Source: Salinisphaera sp963835375
Lineage (GTDB): Bacteria > Pseudomonadota > Gammaproteobacteria > Nevskiales > Salinisphaeraceae
Direction: 5' to 3'
Length of the DNA stretch: 64,000 bases
Assembly: GCA_963835375.1 (NCBI GenBank)
Contig: CAWIGB010000011.1
Span: forward strand, 1-64,000
Every line of letters begins with the position of its first letter. Position 1 is the first letter of the stretch. This document shows positions 38,741 through 51,263 of this stretch, piece after piece. The notes beneath the pieces are model-generated. The model saw nothing but the letters and a program-made list of their open reading frames with translations. It was not told the origin of the DNA and did no database searches. A program made the position numbers and the translations under genes.

Positions 38741-39441
38741 GCGCGGGTGAGCGGCCCGATGCGGCGCCGTCGCCGCTGCCACGTATTCATGCGGCGCGGC
38801 TGCGCCACTACTGGCGCTCACAGGGCTGGGCCTGCCATGACGATATCGATATCGATCTGTTGCGCTGGGGGCTGGTGGATGAACAACCCGGCCTTGATAT
38901 CGCCAGCCGATTCGCCGTCACCGCGGCCGGACGGACGGCACTTGGTGACGGGCTCAAGCGCAATCGCCGGGCCCGCAACGCACACAGCGAGGCGACCGAG
39001 GCGGTCGCAAGCCATCTGGCGTCGACAGGGCGTCTGGTCTTCACCGAACTGTCGGTTCGCACCGAGCACGAGGGACGCTGGCGTTCGTGCAAACCGGATG
39101 TCTTTTCGATGGTGCGGGGCCTGCGCGCGGACCATCTCGCGCCGCAGGTGCACGAGATCAAGGTCCGGCGTGCCGATCTGCTCGGTGAGCTGCGCGGAGG
39201 CAAGATCGAGCGTTATCGCGAGCTCGCGGCCTCGATTTACCTGGTGATCGCCGATGGGATCGCCGAGCCTGACGAGATTCCCGGCGACTACGGCGTCGCG
39301 CTGTATTCGGCCACCGCGGGGTTTCGTATCGCCCGGGCGGCGCCGATCGGCGACTACAGCCTCGAAACCCGCCACTGGATGGCGCTGGCCAAGGCGACAC
39401 CGTTCACGATTGAGCCGCAGACGGCGCAGCTGTCGTTGTAG
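38737..39441 (+). CDS. MmcB-like / PD-(D/E)XK nuclease-fold protein
   Basis: A 234-residue soluble protein, intact and in ATGA overlap with the MATE gene. The N-terminal 70 residues resemble a winged-helix segment (IDIDLLRWGLVDEQP). The C-terminal part has TELSVRTEHEGRWRSCKPDV, VHEIKVRRADLLGELRGGK and ASIYLVIADG. The spaced KPD ... E-I-K is the pattern of MmcB-like proteins of the PD-(D/E)XK nuclease superfamily, linked to DNA repair in alphaproteobacteria. I am fairly confident of the fold and much less of the function. A nuclease-like gene coupled to an exporter is unusual. Confidence 0.55.
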   Translation: MSAGERPDAAPSPLPRIHAARLRHYWRSQGWACHDDIDIDLLRWGLVDEQPGLDIASRFAVTAAGRTALGDGLKRNRRARNAHSEATEAVASHLASTGRLVFTELSVRTEHEGRWRSCKPDVFSMVRGLRADHLAPQVHEIKVRRADLLGELRGGKIERYRELAASIYLVIADGIAEPDEIPGDYGVALYSATAGFRIARAAPIGDYSLETRHWMALAKATPFTIEPQTAQLSL

Positions 39442-40003
39442 GGCGCGTCGCGGGTGAGAGGCCGGCGCCCGAGTCGTCGTTCGCGGTGCCCAGCATGGCC
39501 TTTACCTGCGCCAGCGCATGCTTGATTCGGTGCTTGACGGCCGCTCGCGCGTTCGCGGGTACGGCGTCGGGCGCCGCCTGGAAATGAGCCTGCCAGGTCA
39601 GCCTCGCGCCTGAGGCCGCGGGTTCGACCGTAATGCGATCGCGGTAGCGGCGCAGCGGCATGTCGGTGTGGACCATGCGCGTGGCGAACGTGTGTTTATT
39701 AGCGTTCCAGGCCGTCAGTGTATCGTCGATGGTGCCGCCATCGGCGGTCGTCATGTGGCGTTTCGCACCGGGCGTGTTGTTCTTGCCGTGCGTGAGCGTC
39801 GTGCTCGTGATGAACGGATCCCATACGCTCGGCGCGTCGTAGTCGCGCACGGTGGACCACACGATATCCGGCGCCGCGCTGATCGTCACGCTGTCGCTTT
39901 CATCAAATGTCGGCGTCGGCTTGGATCCGGATGCCGGTCCGGCCGCCAGGGCGGTGCCGGCAACCAGCGGCAGCAACAATGTTGCGGTGACTCGTATCTT
40001 CAT
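39404..40003 (-). CDS. Exported SRPBCC/START-like protein
   Basis: Protein of about 200 residues with a signal peptide (MKIRVTATLLLPLVAGTALA then AGPASG). The body has the polyketide cyclase / START-like helix-grip shape: DSVTISAAPDIVWSTVRDYD, APSVWDPFI, TIDDTLTAWNANKHTFATRM and RLTWQAHFQAAPD. These proteins bind hydrophobic ligands; the ligand here is unknown. ATG 40003 has a GGAG ribosome-binding site. A low-complexity Thr/Ala tail ends 38 bp inside the convergent MmcB-like gene. Confidence 0.7.
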   Translation of the reverse strand: MKIRVTATLLLPLVAGTALAAGPASGSKPTPTFDESDSVTISAAPDIVWSTVRDYDAPSVWDPFITSTTLTHGKNNTPGAKRHMTTADGGTIDDTLTAWNANKHTFATRMVHTDMPLRRYRDRITVEPAASGARLTWQAHFQAAPDAVPANARAAVKHRIKHALAQVKAMLGTANDDSGAGLSPATRPTTTAAPSAAQS

Positions 40004-40095
40004 GCGATCTCCATACGGGTGCTTCGCAACTCTCGGATCGCTGCACACGACAAAGGTTCCTGACGCGACGCGCGGGTTACCTTTACTATCGGCGC

Positions 40096-40743
40096 ATGGC
40101 CCATCAATCGCTGCCCTCGATGACCGCTTCGTCTCCCGTGCTCGTCACGCCTTGTTTCAAGCCCCTGCGCTGGCTCGTCGTGCTGATGCTCGCTGGTCTG
40201 CTGGCCGGTTGCGGCGTGAACACCATCCCGCGTGACAACCAGGCGGTCAACGCGGCCTGGGCCCAGGTCCAGAACGAGTACCAGCGTCGAGCCGATCTGA
40301 TTCCGAATCTGGTATCCACGGTCAAGGGCTATGCCAAGCAGGAACGGGAAACACTGACGGCCGTCACCCAGGCCCGCGCCAAGGCCACCTCGATCCAGGT
40401 GGATGCCGCCACGATCGACAATCCCGACAAGCTCAAGCGCTATCTGTCGGCTCAGGATCAGCTCTCCGGGGCACTGGGCCGTCTGCTCGCGGTGTCGGAG
40501 CGCTATCCGGATCTGAAATCGAACCAGAATTTCCTGGCCCTGCAGTCGCAGCTCGAGGGCACGGAGAACCGCATCGCTGTCGCGCGACGCGATTACATCC
40601 AGGCGGTCCAGAAATACAACACCGATCTGGTCACGTTCCCCGGTCGAATCTGGCACTGGATGCTGTATAGCGACATGAAACCGCACGCCAGCTTCAAGGC
40701 ATCGGCGCCCAACGCGGACCAGGCGCCCAAGGTGTCGTTCTGA
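40096..40743 (+). CDS. lemA: LemA family lipoprotein
   Basis: LemA-domain protein of 215 residues, intact. A hydrophobic segment ends in lipobox LLAGC (Cys about residue 39), so it is probably a lipoprotein; an internal ATG at residue 9 is an equally good start. The LemA fold shows AWAQVQNEYQRRADLIPNLV, the signature near the N-terminus, then KGYAKQERETLTAVTQARAK, RLLAVSERYPDLKSNQNFLA and RRDYIQAVQKYNTDLVTFPG. LemA genes are often followed by TPM-domain genes, as here. The role is unsettled and involves membrane integrity or protein quality control. The TPM gene starts where this one stops. Confidence 0.88.
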   Translation: MAHQSLPSMTASSPVLVTPCFKPLRWLVVLMLAGLLAGCGVNTIPRDNQAVNAAWAQVQNEYQRRADLIPNLVSTVKGYAKQERETLTAVTQARAKATSIQVDAATIDNPDKLKRYLSAQDQLSGALGRLLAVSERYPDLKSNQNFLALQSQLEGTENRIAVARRDYIQAVQKYNTDLVTFPGRIWHWMLYSDMKPHASFKASAPNADQAPKVSF

Positions 40744-41547
40744 TGAGGCCTGGCCTGTTCCGTACGTTCGTGGCATGCCTCGCTCTGGTACTGATCGCAA
40801 CCGCGGTCAGTGTCAGTGCCAAACCTGATTTTCCGAAACTCACCGGCCGTGTCGTCGATGACGCCGGCATGCTCTCTTCGGGTGCCCAAGCCCGGCTGAC
40901 GCGCATGCTGGCAGCTCTCGAGCAGGCCAACGGCGATCAGGTCGTCGTGGTCACGCTGCCCGACCTGGGCGGCGACTCGATCGAGACCTATGGCTACCAG
41001 CTCGGACGGGCCTGGGGCATCGGTCAGAAGAAAAAGAACAACGGCGCCCTGCTGATCATCGCGAAGAAAGAGCGTGCCATCCGGATCGAGGTCGGCTACG
41101 GCCTCGAAGGGCAGCTGACGGATGCCAGATCTTCGGTGATCATCCATCAGGTGATCGAACCGGCGTTCAAGAAGGGCGATTTCGATGCCGGCGTGCTGCA
41201 GGGCACGGCGGCCATCGTGCAGCTGCTGGGCGGTAAACCGCCGTCGGAACTGGTGGATCAGGCCTCGCAGGCGATCCAGCACCACCAGAGCGACGACCGA
41301 CGGCCCTCGCTCGGGCACACGCTGATGTTCTTCGTGCTCGATAATCGCCATCGTCGCGCTGTTCGGCGGCGGGGGCGGGGGTCGCGGCGGACGCCGACGC
41401 CGTCGCGGATTTCTGCCGTGGTTCATTCCCCTGGGCGGCGGCTTCGGCGGTGGATTCGGTGGCTCCGGAGGCGGCGGTTTCGGCGGGGGCGGATTCTCCG
41501 GCGGCGGCGGCGGCTTCGGTGGCGGCGGCGCCTCGGGTGGATGGTAA
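40743..41547 (+). CDS. TPM domain protein (YgcG-like) with Gly-rich tail (one frameshift)
   Basis: Membrane-attached TPM-domain protein of the YgcG family. ATG 40743 overlaps the lemA stop, giving MRPGLFRTFVACLALVLIAT with a signal sequence. The domain shows LTGRVVDDAGMLSSGAQARL and QVVVVTLPDLGGDSIETYGY, then LGRAWGIGQKKKNNGALLII and VGYGLEGQLTDARSSVIIHQ. After a break near 41335 the end is extremely Gly-rich (many GGG and FGGGG units), typical of this family. Stop at 41545-41547. About 268 residues. Confidence 0.85.
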
Positions 41548-41550
41548 GCA

Positions 41551-42168
41551 ATGACAATATTCAATGAACGAGCGCGCCAGAGCATTGCGGATGCGATCAC
41601 CCGGATCGAGCGCGATACCGACGCCGAGGTGGTGACCGTGGTGGCGCGCCAGGCCGACGAGTACCGCTGGGTCGGCTTGTTCTGGGCCGCGCTGGTCGCG
41701 CTGGTGCTGCCCGGGTTGGTGATCTTCTTCCCGGCGTGGTTCGACGTGCGCACGCTGCTGCTCGTGCAGTGGGGAGTATTCGTTGCACTTGGCGCGATCT
41801 TCCAGTTACCGCCGGTCACGCCACTTCTGGTACCGAAGGGGCTGCGTCATGCACGCGCCGCGGCCCTCGCGCGCAGCCAGTTTCTGGAGCAGAACCTGCA
41901 TCGGACGGCGGCGGCTACCGGCGTGCTCATCTTCGTCGCCGAAGCTGAACGCTATGTCGAGATTCTCACCGATCACGGCGTGGCGGCGAAGATCGACGAT
42001 GCCGCATGGTCTGCGATCATCGAGCGCTTCACCGCGCGGGTAGCCACGGGCGAGACCGAAGCCGGGTTCGTGGAGTGCGTCGAAGCCTGCGGCGCGCGCC
42101 TCGCCGAGGCCGTGCCGGCCACGCACGAGCGCAACGAACTGCCGAATCGTCTGGTTGTGCTCGATTGA
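41551..42168 (+). CDS. Second TPM domain membrane protein
   Basis: A 205-residue intact protein 3 bp after the previous gene. The N-terminus MTIFNERARQSIADAITRIE with DAEVVTVVARQADEYRWVGL begins a TPM domain. Two membrane segments follow, in WVGLFWAALVALVLPGLVIF and LVQWGVFVALGAIFQLPPVT. The rest of the TPM fold is FLEQNLHRTAAATGVLIFVA, the ERYVEILTDHGVAAKIDDAA block and a final helix. LemA, YgcG-like and this kind of protein form a conserved three-gene set in many proteobacteria. Confidence 0.82.
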   Translation: MTIFNERARQSIADAITRIERDTDAEVVTVVARQADEYRWVGLFWAALVALVLPGLVIFFPAWFDVRTLLLVQWGVFVALGAIFQLPPVTPLLVPKGLRHARAAALARSQFLEQNLHRTAAATGVLIFVAEAERYVEILTDHGVAAKIDDAAWSAIIERFTARVATGETEAGFVECVEACGARLAEAVPATHERNELPNRLVVLD

Positions 42169-42264
42169 TTATCCTGGCTGATTCATCATTCGTCGTAGGG
42201 CACTGCATACGGCGCGGTTGTTGGTAGACTAGATCGCTTTTCTGCGACCCGCAGGGGGCACGAA

Positions 42265-42756
42265 ATGGCCGAAGACAAGCCGCTCGTTGGCGTGATCATG
42301 GGCAGCACGTCCGATTGGGACACCATGCGCCATGCGCATGACATGCTCGAGCGTTTCGAGATTCCGCACGAATGCCGTGTGGTTTCGGCCCATCGTACGC
42401 CGGACCTGATGCGTGAATACGCGGCCACCGCCGAACAGCGCGGCCTGGAAGCGATCATTGCCGGTGCCGGCGGCGCAGCGCATCTGCCGGGCATGGTCGC
42501 AGCCCAGACGCTGGTTCCGGTACTTGGCGTGCCGGTCAAGAGCCGGGCGCTGCAGGGCATCGATTCGTTGCTGTCGATCGTGCAGATGCCAGGCGGCGTG
42601 CCGACGGCCACCTTCGCCATCGGCGATTCCGGCGCCAAGAATGCCGCACTGTTCGCCGTGGCCCAACTCGCCACCACGCGCGAGCCACTGCGCCGTGCAC
42701 TCGCCGAGTTCCGCACCGCCCAGGCCGAAAAAATTCAGAACGAGACGTTGTCATGA
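42265..42756 (+). CDS. purE: N5-carboxyaminoimidazole ribonucleotide mutase PurE
   Basis: Moves the carboxyl group of N5-CAIR to C4 of the ring, a step of de novo purine synthesis. The 163-residue class I PurE is intact: VGVIMGSTSDWDTMRHAHDM, VSAHRTPDLMREYAATAEQR, AIIAGAGGAAHLPGMVAAQT and GIDSLLSIVQMPGGVPTATF. All are diagnostic and include the catalytic His in AHRTP. ATG 42265 follows GCAGGGGGCACGAA. It overlaps purK by 4 bp, forming the purEK operon. The upstream 97 bp should hold the promoter. Confidence 0.97.
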   Translation: MAEDKPLVGVIMGSTSDWDTMRHAHDMLERFEIPHECRVVSAHRTPDLMREYAATAEQRGLEAIIAGAGGAAHLPGMVAAQTLVPVLGVPVKSRALQGIDSLLSIVQMPGGVPTATFAIGDSGAKNAALFAVAQLATTREPLRRALAEFRTAQAEKIQNETLS

Positions 42757-43916
42757 CGCGATCCAGTGGTTCCCGCTCGACCATCCTTCCAGGCTCGACC
42801 GTCGGCGTGCTGGGCAGCGGACAGCTCGGACGCATGTTCGCGCTGTCGGCCCGGCGCATGGGCTACCGCGTGCATACCTTCTCGCCAGGCGACGACACGC
42901 CGATGGGCCAGGTGGCCGATCGCGAGGCGGTCGGCGACTACCAGGATCTGGACGCCGTGGCGGAATTCGCGTCGCGCGTGGACGTGGTCACCTTCGAATT
43001 CGAGAACGTGCCGTTCGAGGCGGCCGCGACGGCTGCCGAGCATGTGCCGGTGCGCCCGGACGGCCGCGTCCTGCATATCGCCCAGCATCGCCGGCGCGAG
43101 AAGGATTTCCTGCATGACGCCGGTTTCCCCACCGCGCCGTTCGAGCATGTGCCCGATCGTGAGACGCTGACCGGCGCCATCGAGCGGCTCGGCACGCCGT
43201 GCGTGCTCAAGACGGCCGGCTTTGGCTACGACGGCAAGGGCCAATACGTGATCAAGTCGCTCGACGAAGCTGATATGGCATGGTCGGCGATCGGTGCCGG
43301 CGAAGCGGTGCTGGAAGGCTTCGTCGATTTCGAGAGCGAGGTCTCGGTGATCGCCGCGCGCGGCGCGGACGGCGCGTTCGCCCATTACGGCGTGGTGGAG
43401 AATCGGCATCGCGATCATATCCTGGATGTCTCGATTCCGGACGCGATCGTCGACTCCGCGGTGGCCGACGAGGCCATCCGCATCGCCCGTGGCGTACTGG
43501 AAGCGCTGGACGTGGTGGGCGTGCTGTGCGTGGAGTTCTTCCTGGGTCACGACGGCACGCTGCGCGTGAACGAACTCGCCCCCAGGCCGCACAACTCCGG
43601 GCATTTTTCGTTCGACGCCTGCGTCACCAGCCAGTTCGAGCAGCAGCTGCGCAGCGTCTGCGGCCTCCCGCTGGGCGATACCACCCGCCTGGCGCCGTCT
43701 GCGATGGTCAATCTGCTGGGCGATCTCTGGCAGGTCGGTGCGCCCGACTGGACCGCTGCGCTGGCCGATCCGGCGCTCAAGCTGCATCTCTATGGCAAGG
43801 GCGAAGCCCGTCCGGGCCGCAAGATGGGCCATATGACGGTCTTCGGTGACGATCGCGAGGACGCCGCGCGGCGCGCGGTGGCAGCCCGTGAGCGCCTCGT
43901 GCGGTCGGGTGCCTGA
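42753..43916 (+). CDS. purK: N5-carboxyaminoimidazole ribonucleotide synthase PurK
   Basis: ATP-grasp enzyme that carboxylates AIR using bicarbonate, feeding PurE. ATG 42753 (MTRSSGSRSTILPGSTVGVL) overlaps the purE stop. The GSGQLGRMFALSARRMGY N-domain, EFENVPFEAAATAAEHVPVR, FLHDAGFPTAPFEHV, PCVLKTAGFGYDGKGQYVIK (ATP loop) and ELAPRPHNSGHFSFDACVTS (metal and ATP site) are all clear. 387 residues, intact. In the absence of PurE class II, the PurK/PurE route is the one used here. Confidence 0.97.
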   Translation: MTRSSGSRSTILPGSTVGVLGSGQLGRMFALSARRMGYRVHTFSPGDDTPMGQVADREAVGDYQDLDAVAEFASRVDVVTFEFENVPFEAAATAAEHVPVRPDGRVLHIAQHRRREKDFLHDAGFPTAPFEHVPDRETLTGAIERLGTPCVLKTAGFGYDGKGQYVIKSLDEADMAWSAIGAGEAVLEGFVDFESEVSVIAARGADGAFAHYGVVENRHRDHILDVSIPDAIVDSAVADEAIRIARGVLEALDVVGVLCVEFFLGHDGTLRVNELAPRPHNSGHFSFDACVTSQFEQQLRSVCGLPLGDTTRLAPSAMVNLLGDLWQVGAPDWTAALADPALKLHLYGKGEARPGRKMGHMTVFGDDREDAARRAVAARERLVRSGA

Positions 43917-44075
43917 GCGACGCAGCCCTTCATTGCCAGGCGTCGGCGCGCCACGACGAAGCGCCGACGCGGCCGGCTGACGCGGCGCCTGGGCCACCGA
44001 GGCTGGCTCGGCTATCTCTGGCACCTCGGACGTTCCCCGTATTTCCGCTACCGCAACGCGCGTTATCTACACGGA

Positions 44076-45050
44076 TTGCGGGTCGCGGTCGCCATGGGCG
44101 CATCGATCGGACTGACGACCGGCCTGGGTGTGCCCTACGGATTCTGGGCCTCGATCACGCTCTTGGTCGTGATCGGCGGGCTCCAGCATCACGGCAACAT
44201 CCGCAAGAAAGCCTTCGATCGCGGCGTGGCCACCGCGATCGGTGCCGTCCTCGGTCTGTTGCTGATCGCCCAGCACAGTGTGCTCGGGATCACGTCGGTC
44301 ACATATGCGTTGACCTCGATCCTGGCCGGCATCTGTGCCTACTACGCCGTGGGCAAGGCCGGCTATATCGCGCTGCTCACCGGCATCACGCTGGTGATCG
44401 TGGGCGGGCACGGCGACAACGCGCTCGACATCGGCCTGTGGCGGGCGGCGAATGTCGGCATCGGTACACTGATCGCGCTGGTGTTCTCGTTCGCCTTTCC
44501 GTTGTACGCGACCTATGACTGGCGTTTTCGCCTGGCCGAGAATCTGCGCGAATGCGCGCGGCTTTACCCGCGTTTGATGATCGGTACGCCGATGAGCGCA
44601 AAAGAGCAGATGGCGGTGTTCGCGCAACTCTCTCGTCGACTGGTGGCACTGCGTTCGTTGATCGCACCGGTCGCCAAGGAACTCGGCGTGCCGGCCGAGC
44701 GCCTCGAGGAGATCCAGCGGTTGCACCGCTCGATTCTGAGCGGGCTGGAAATGCTCGCGACGGCCGCCGGTCATCGTGAGACCAATCCGCAATGGGGGGC
44801 CACCCATGATCTGCTGACCGCACGACGTTCGGTCATGCGCCGCATGCTGCTGGCCAGCGCAAGGGCGCTGCGATCGGGCGATACGCGTCGTCTGCACGCG
44901 CTGGCCCGGCACGAGGTCGGGCGTACCCCCGGCCCGGACCCGGATGCGCGGTTGGCCTACGACATGCAGGGCTCCTACTGGCTGGCGCAGCGGCTCAGCG
45001 AGCAGTCGCGCCAGCTCGCGCTCGAATTGGCGACCATCGAACTCAAGTAA
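44076..45050 (+). CDS. FUSC-like inner-membrane protein, start unresolved
   Basis: Membrane protein of the FUSC/aromatic-acid exporter or YccC-like type. The first helix region is RVAVAMGASIGLTTGLGVPY, followed by FWASITLLVVIGGLQHHGNI, the W-x-x-x-T motif of the family. More helices are VLGLLLIAQHSVLGITSVTY, ALTSILAGICAYYAVGKAGY and LWRAANVGIGTLIALVFSFA. A long cytoplasmic helical part follows. In this frame codons run unbroken back to the purK stop at 43916 and still look coding (GWLGYLWHLGRSPYFRYRNA), but no ATG or GTG exists there. The TTG at 44076 is the nearest usable start; a frame slip upstream is likely. Substrate unknown. Confidence 0.75.
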   Translation: MRVAVAMGASIGLTTGLGVPYGFWASITLLVVIGGLQHHGNIRKKAFDRGVATAIGAVLGLLLIAQHSVLGITSVTYALTSILAGICAYYAVGKAGYIALLTGITLVIVGGHGDNALDIGLWRAANVGIGTLIALVFSFAFPLYATYDWRFRLAENLRECARLYPRLMIGTPMSAKEQMAVFAQLSRRLVALRSLIAPVAKELGVPAERLEEIQRLHRSILSGLEMLATAAGHRETNPQWGATHDLLTARRSVMRRMLLASARALRSGDTRRLHALARHEVGRTPGPDPDARLAYDMQGSYWLAQRLSEQSRQLALELATIELK

Positions 45051-45119
45051 TCGGCGTATATTGAAAGCAGCGACGTCTGATACATTTGGTTGGTCGCAAT
45101 TTAATGGTGAGGTTCGCCA

Positions 45120-45878
45120 ATGAAACAGAAACGGATACGCACCACGCGCATCGCCACGATCGGCACGATCGCATTCGTTGCCGTGGTCACCGCGCTGCCG
45201 GCGCTGGCGGCCGACGCGTCACAGCATCTGCGCGGTCAGATCACGGCAGTGTCGGATAACGGTTTCACGATGACCACGAAATCCGGCGACCAGCGCCAGA
45301 TCGTGTTGTCGTCCAGTACCAAGATAGCGGCGGTCACGAAGGGCGACCTCTCCAACATCGAGAAGGGCACTTTCATCGGCACCGCCAACGTCAAGAAGAA
45401 CGGTCAGAACCAAGCGCTCGAGATGGTGATCTTCCCGCCGTCGATGAAAGGTACCGGTCTCGGCGATTACAGCTGGGATCTTTCGCCCGCGATGGCGGAC
45501 GATCAGGGCAACCAGGCCAGCCAGACGGCCGGCTCGGATAGCAGCATGGCAGCCGGATCGAGCATGACCAACGGCACGGTCTCGGCGAAGCCGCGCGGCG
45601 CCATGGCAACCAGCCAGACGGCGGGCAGCAGCATGACCAACGGCAGCGTGACGAGCCAGTCGGGCAGCGGACAGTCGATCACGCTGCAAGTGGACTACGG
45701 CAAGGGCAGCAAGACCATCGTGGTGCCGGCCGACGTGCCGACCGTCAAGGTGCAGCCGGGCAGTCGTTCGGATATCAAGACCGGCGCGCACGTGTTCGTG
45801 GCCGGACCGAAGAGCAGCGGCAAGTTCAGCGCCGAACGGGTGATCGTGGGCCGCGACGGCACGGTACCGCCGATGTAG
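45120..45878 (+). CDS. Secreted DUF5666-like protein with internal repeats
   Basis: Exported protein of 252 residues, intact. A Lys/Arg-rich N-region and hydrophobic core (IATIGTIAFVAVVTALPALA) form a signal peptide ending before ADASQ. The body LRGQITAVSDNGFTMTTKSG, SSTKIAAVTKGDLSNIEKGT and FIGTANVKKNGQNQALEMVI matches the beta-barrel DUF5666 pattern (G-x-I-x-x-V ... F-x-x-x-x-x-x-G ... V-x-x-G). A central Ser/Thr/Met/Ala-rich region carries two near-repeats SQTAGS-x-SSM and SSMTNG (about residues 137-185). A second similar barrel-like half closes the protein. Function unknown. A strong terminator follows. Confidence 0.65.
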   Translation: MKQKRIRTTRIATIGTIAFVAVVTALPALAADASQHLRGQITAVSDNGFTMTTKSGDQRQIVLSSSTKIAAVTKGDLSNIEKGTFIGTANVKKNGQNQALEMVIFPPSMKGTGLGDYSWDLSPAMADDQGNQASQTAGSDSSMAAGSSMTNGTVSAKPRGAMATSQTAGSSMTNGSVTSQSGSGQSITLQVDYGKGSKTIVVPADVPTVKVQPGSRSDIKTGAHVFVAGPKSSGKFSAERVIVGRDGTVPPM

Positions 45879-45902
45879 CGGACGAGCCGGGCAGCGACAG
45901 GG

Positions 45903-45932
45903 AAACGGCGCTCGTGCGGCGCCGTTTTCTTA
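45903..45932 (+). terminator. Intrinsic terminator after the DUF5666-like gene
   Basis: A 9-bp stem (45903-45911 with 45919-45927, arm AAACGGCGC) with a 7-base loop is followed by TCTTA. It lies 25 bp after the stop and overlaps the end of the convergent amidase gene, so it may serve both. Confidence 0.7.
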
Positions 45933-46758
45933 TCGATATTGTTCGTCCAGTGCCCAGAGCCGGGTGAGCGTCTCGGGATCGGGGCGGCCGTCCACGCGGG
46001 CCGGGCGAAAATGCCTCTGAAAGGCGCGCAGCACCGTGTTGGTTCGCGCGTCGAGCTGGCCGGTGACGGGCAGGTTGTAGCCGTAGTCGGCCAGCCGCGA
46101 CTGGATGCGTGCCACGCTCGGTGTATTCTCGGCAAAACGCGCCTGGTAGCGGGCCACCCGATTCGGATCGGGCCAGGCGCCGATGCCGGCCTCGTACAGC
46201 CGGTGCCAGGGGAACGCCGGCCCCGGGTCGATCTTTCGCCCGGGCGAGATGTCGGAATGCCCGACCACGTTGGCCGGCTTGATGTCGTAGCGCTTGACGA
46301 TATCGCGCGCAAGCGCGACCACGGCCCGGATCTGCGCGTCGCCGTAGGGCTGCCAGCGACGCGGCGTACCCGGCGCATTGATCGGCCCCCGATTCACGAT
46401 CTCGATACCGATCGAGCTGTCGTTGATGTGATGACGGCCGGCCCAGCTGCTCACGCCGGCATCCCAGGCACGTTCGTCTTCCGGTACCAGCTGTCGCACG
46501 ATCGGCGCACCGTCACGCGTCGCGGGGTCCGGTCCTACAAGGTAGTGCACGCTCACGCGCGGGCCGGTCAGTACGCGCAAGGCGCGTGTCGGCGTGGTCG
46601 CTGGTGTAGTGCAACACCAGGAACCGTACGCGGTGGTTGTAGGCGGTCGCGCGCACACTTTGATCCGCCCAGTAGCCCGGGCGTTTTTCGAGGGTCGGCG
46701 GCCCGCAGCCCGCCAGCGCGACCACGCCGGCCAGCACGAGGCCGAGCGCCCAGCGCAT
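45930..46758 (-). CDS. N-acetylmuramoyl-L-alanine amidase, AmiD-like lipoprotein (one frameshift)
   Basis: Zinc amidase that cleaves the peptide from N-acetylmuramic acid; outer-membrane-attached and used in cell-wall recycling. ATG 46758 gives MRWALGLVLAGVVALAGC, a lipoprotein signal with Cys18. The Amidase_2 domain has VRFLVLHYTSD (first zinc His) and, after a slip near 46590, SVHYLVGPD, INDSSIGIEIVNRGP and NVVGHSDISPGRKIDPGPAF (second zinc His and Asp). The C-terminal peptidoglycan-binding domain follows as ARIQSRLADYGYNLPVTGQL and RTNTVLRAFQRHFRPA. About 275 residues. E. coli AmiD has the same two-domain order. Confidence 0.85.
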
Positions 46759-46793
46759 CGGATCTCGCGCGACCGCCGCGTGCGCGGTGTGGC

Positions 46794-47195
46794 TCAAGTT
46801 GCGGCGCTGCCCGGGCGGTCCTCGTCGTCGTAGCTGATCTCGGTCTTGCCGTGGGGCTTGGGACAACCGTCCTCGTCGACCGATACGAACACGATCTTGT
46901 CGATGGTGAGAATGGATTTGCGGCTGATCTTGTTGCGGACTTCGCAGCACATGGTCAACGAGGTGCGCCCGAATTTCGTCGCCATGATGCCGAGCTCGAT
47001 GATATCGGCCTGTATGGCGGTCGAAACGAAATTGATTTCCGAGATGTACTTCGTGACGATACGCGGGTTCTCGAGCTGGATGATCGCGTAGATCGCGGCC
47101 TCTTCGTCGATCCAGCGAAGCAGGCTGCCCCCGAACAGAGTGCCGTTCGGATTCAGATCCTCTGGCTTGATCCACTTGCGCGTATGAAAATTCAT
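46794..47195 (-). CDS. Acyl-CoA thioesterase, YciA/BACH-type hotdog protein
   Basis: Hotdog-fold thioesterase that hydrolyses acyl-CoA in the cytoplasm. ATG 47195 (MNFHTRKWIKPEDLNPNGTL) has a GGGACGAG ribosome-binding site. The key segment NPNGTLFGGSLLRWIDEEAA carries the catalytic Asp/Glu helix. The next strand region is VTKYISEINFVSTAIQADII, and GRTSLTMCCEVRN is also standard. 133 residues, intact. It lies 36 bp upstream of the amidase start on the same strand, so the two may be co-transcribed. Confidence 0.85.
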   Translation of the reverse strand: MNFHTRKWIKPEDLNPNGTLFGGSLLRWIDEEAAIYAIIQLENPRIVTKYISEINFVSTAIQADIIELGIMATKFGRTSLTMCCEVRNKISRKSILTIDKIVFVSVDEDGCPKPHGKTEISYDDEDRPGSAAT

Positions 47196-47279
47196 TGAGC
47201 TCGTCCCGGCGAATGACCGACGTATTCTAAAAGGTCATGTTCGAGCCGGGAAATCGACGGCCATTGCCCGGAACCGCCA

Positions 47280-51236
<3,957 letters not shown>

Positions 51237-51237
51237 C

Positions 51238-51263
51238 GCCCGGCGGCATTACAGTGCCGCCGG
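51238..51263 (+). terminator. Hairpin after hrpA
   Basis: A perfect 10-bp GC-rich stem (51238-51247 with 51254-51263, arm CCCGGCGGCA) with a 6-base loop begins directly after the hrpA stop. The following ATTCTG is a poor U-tract, so it may also act as an mRNA-end stabiliser. Confidence 0.55.
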
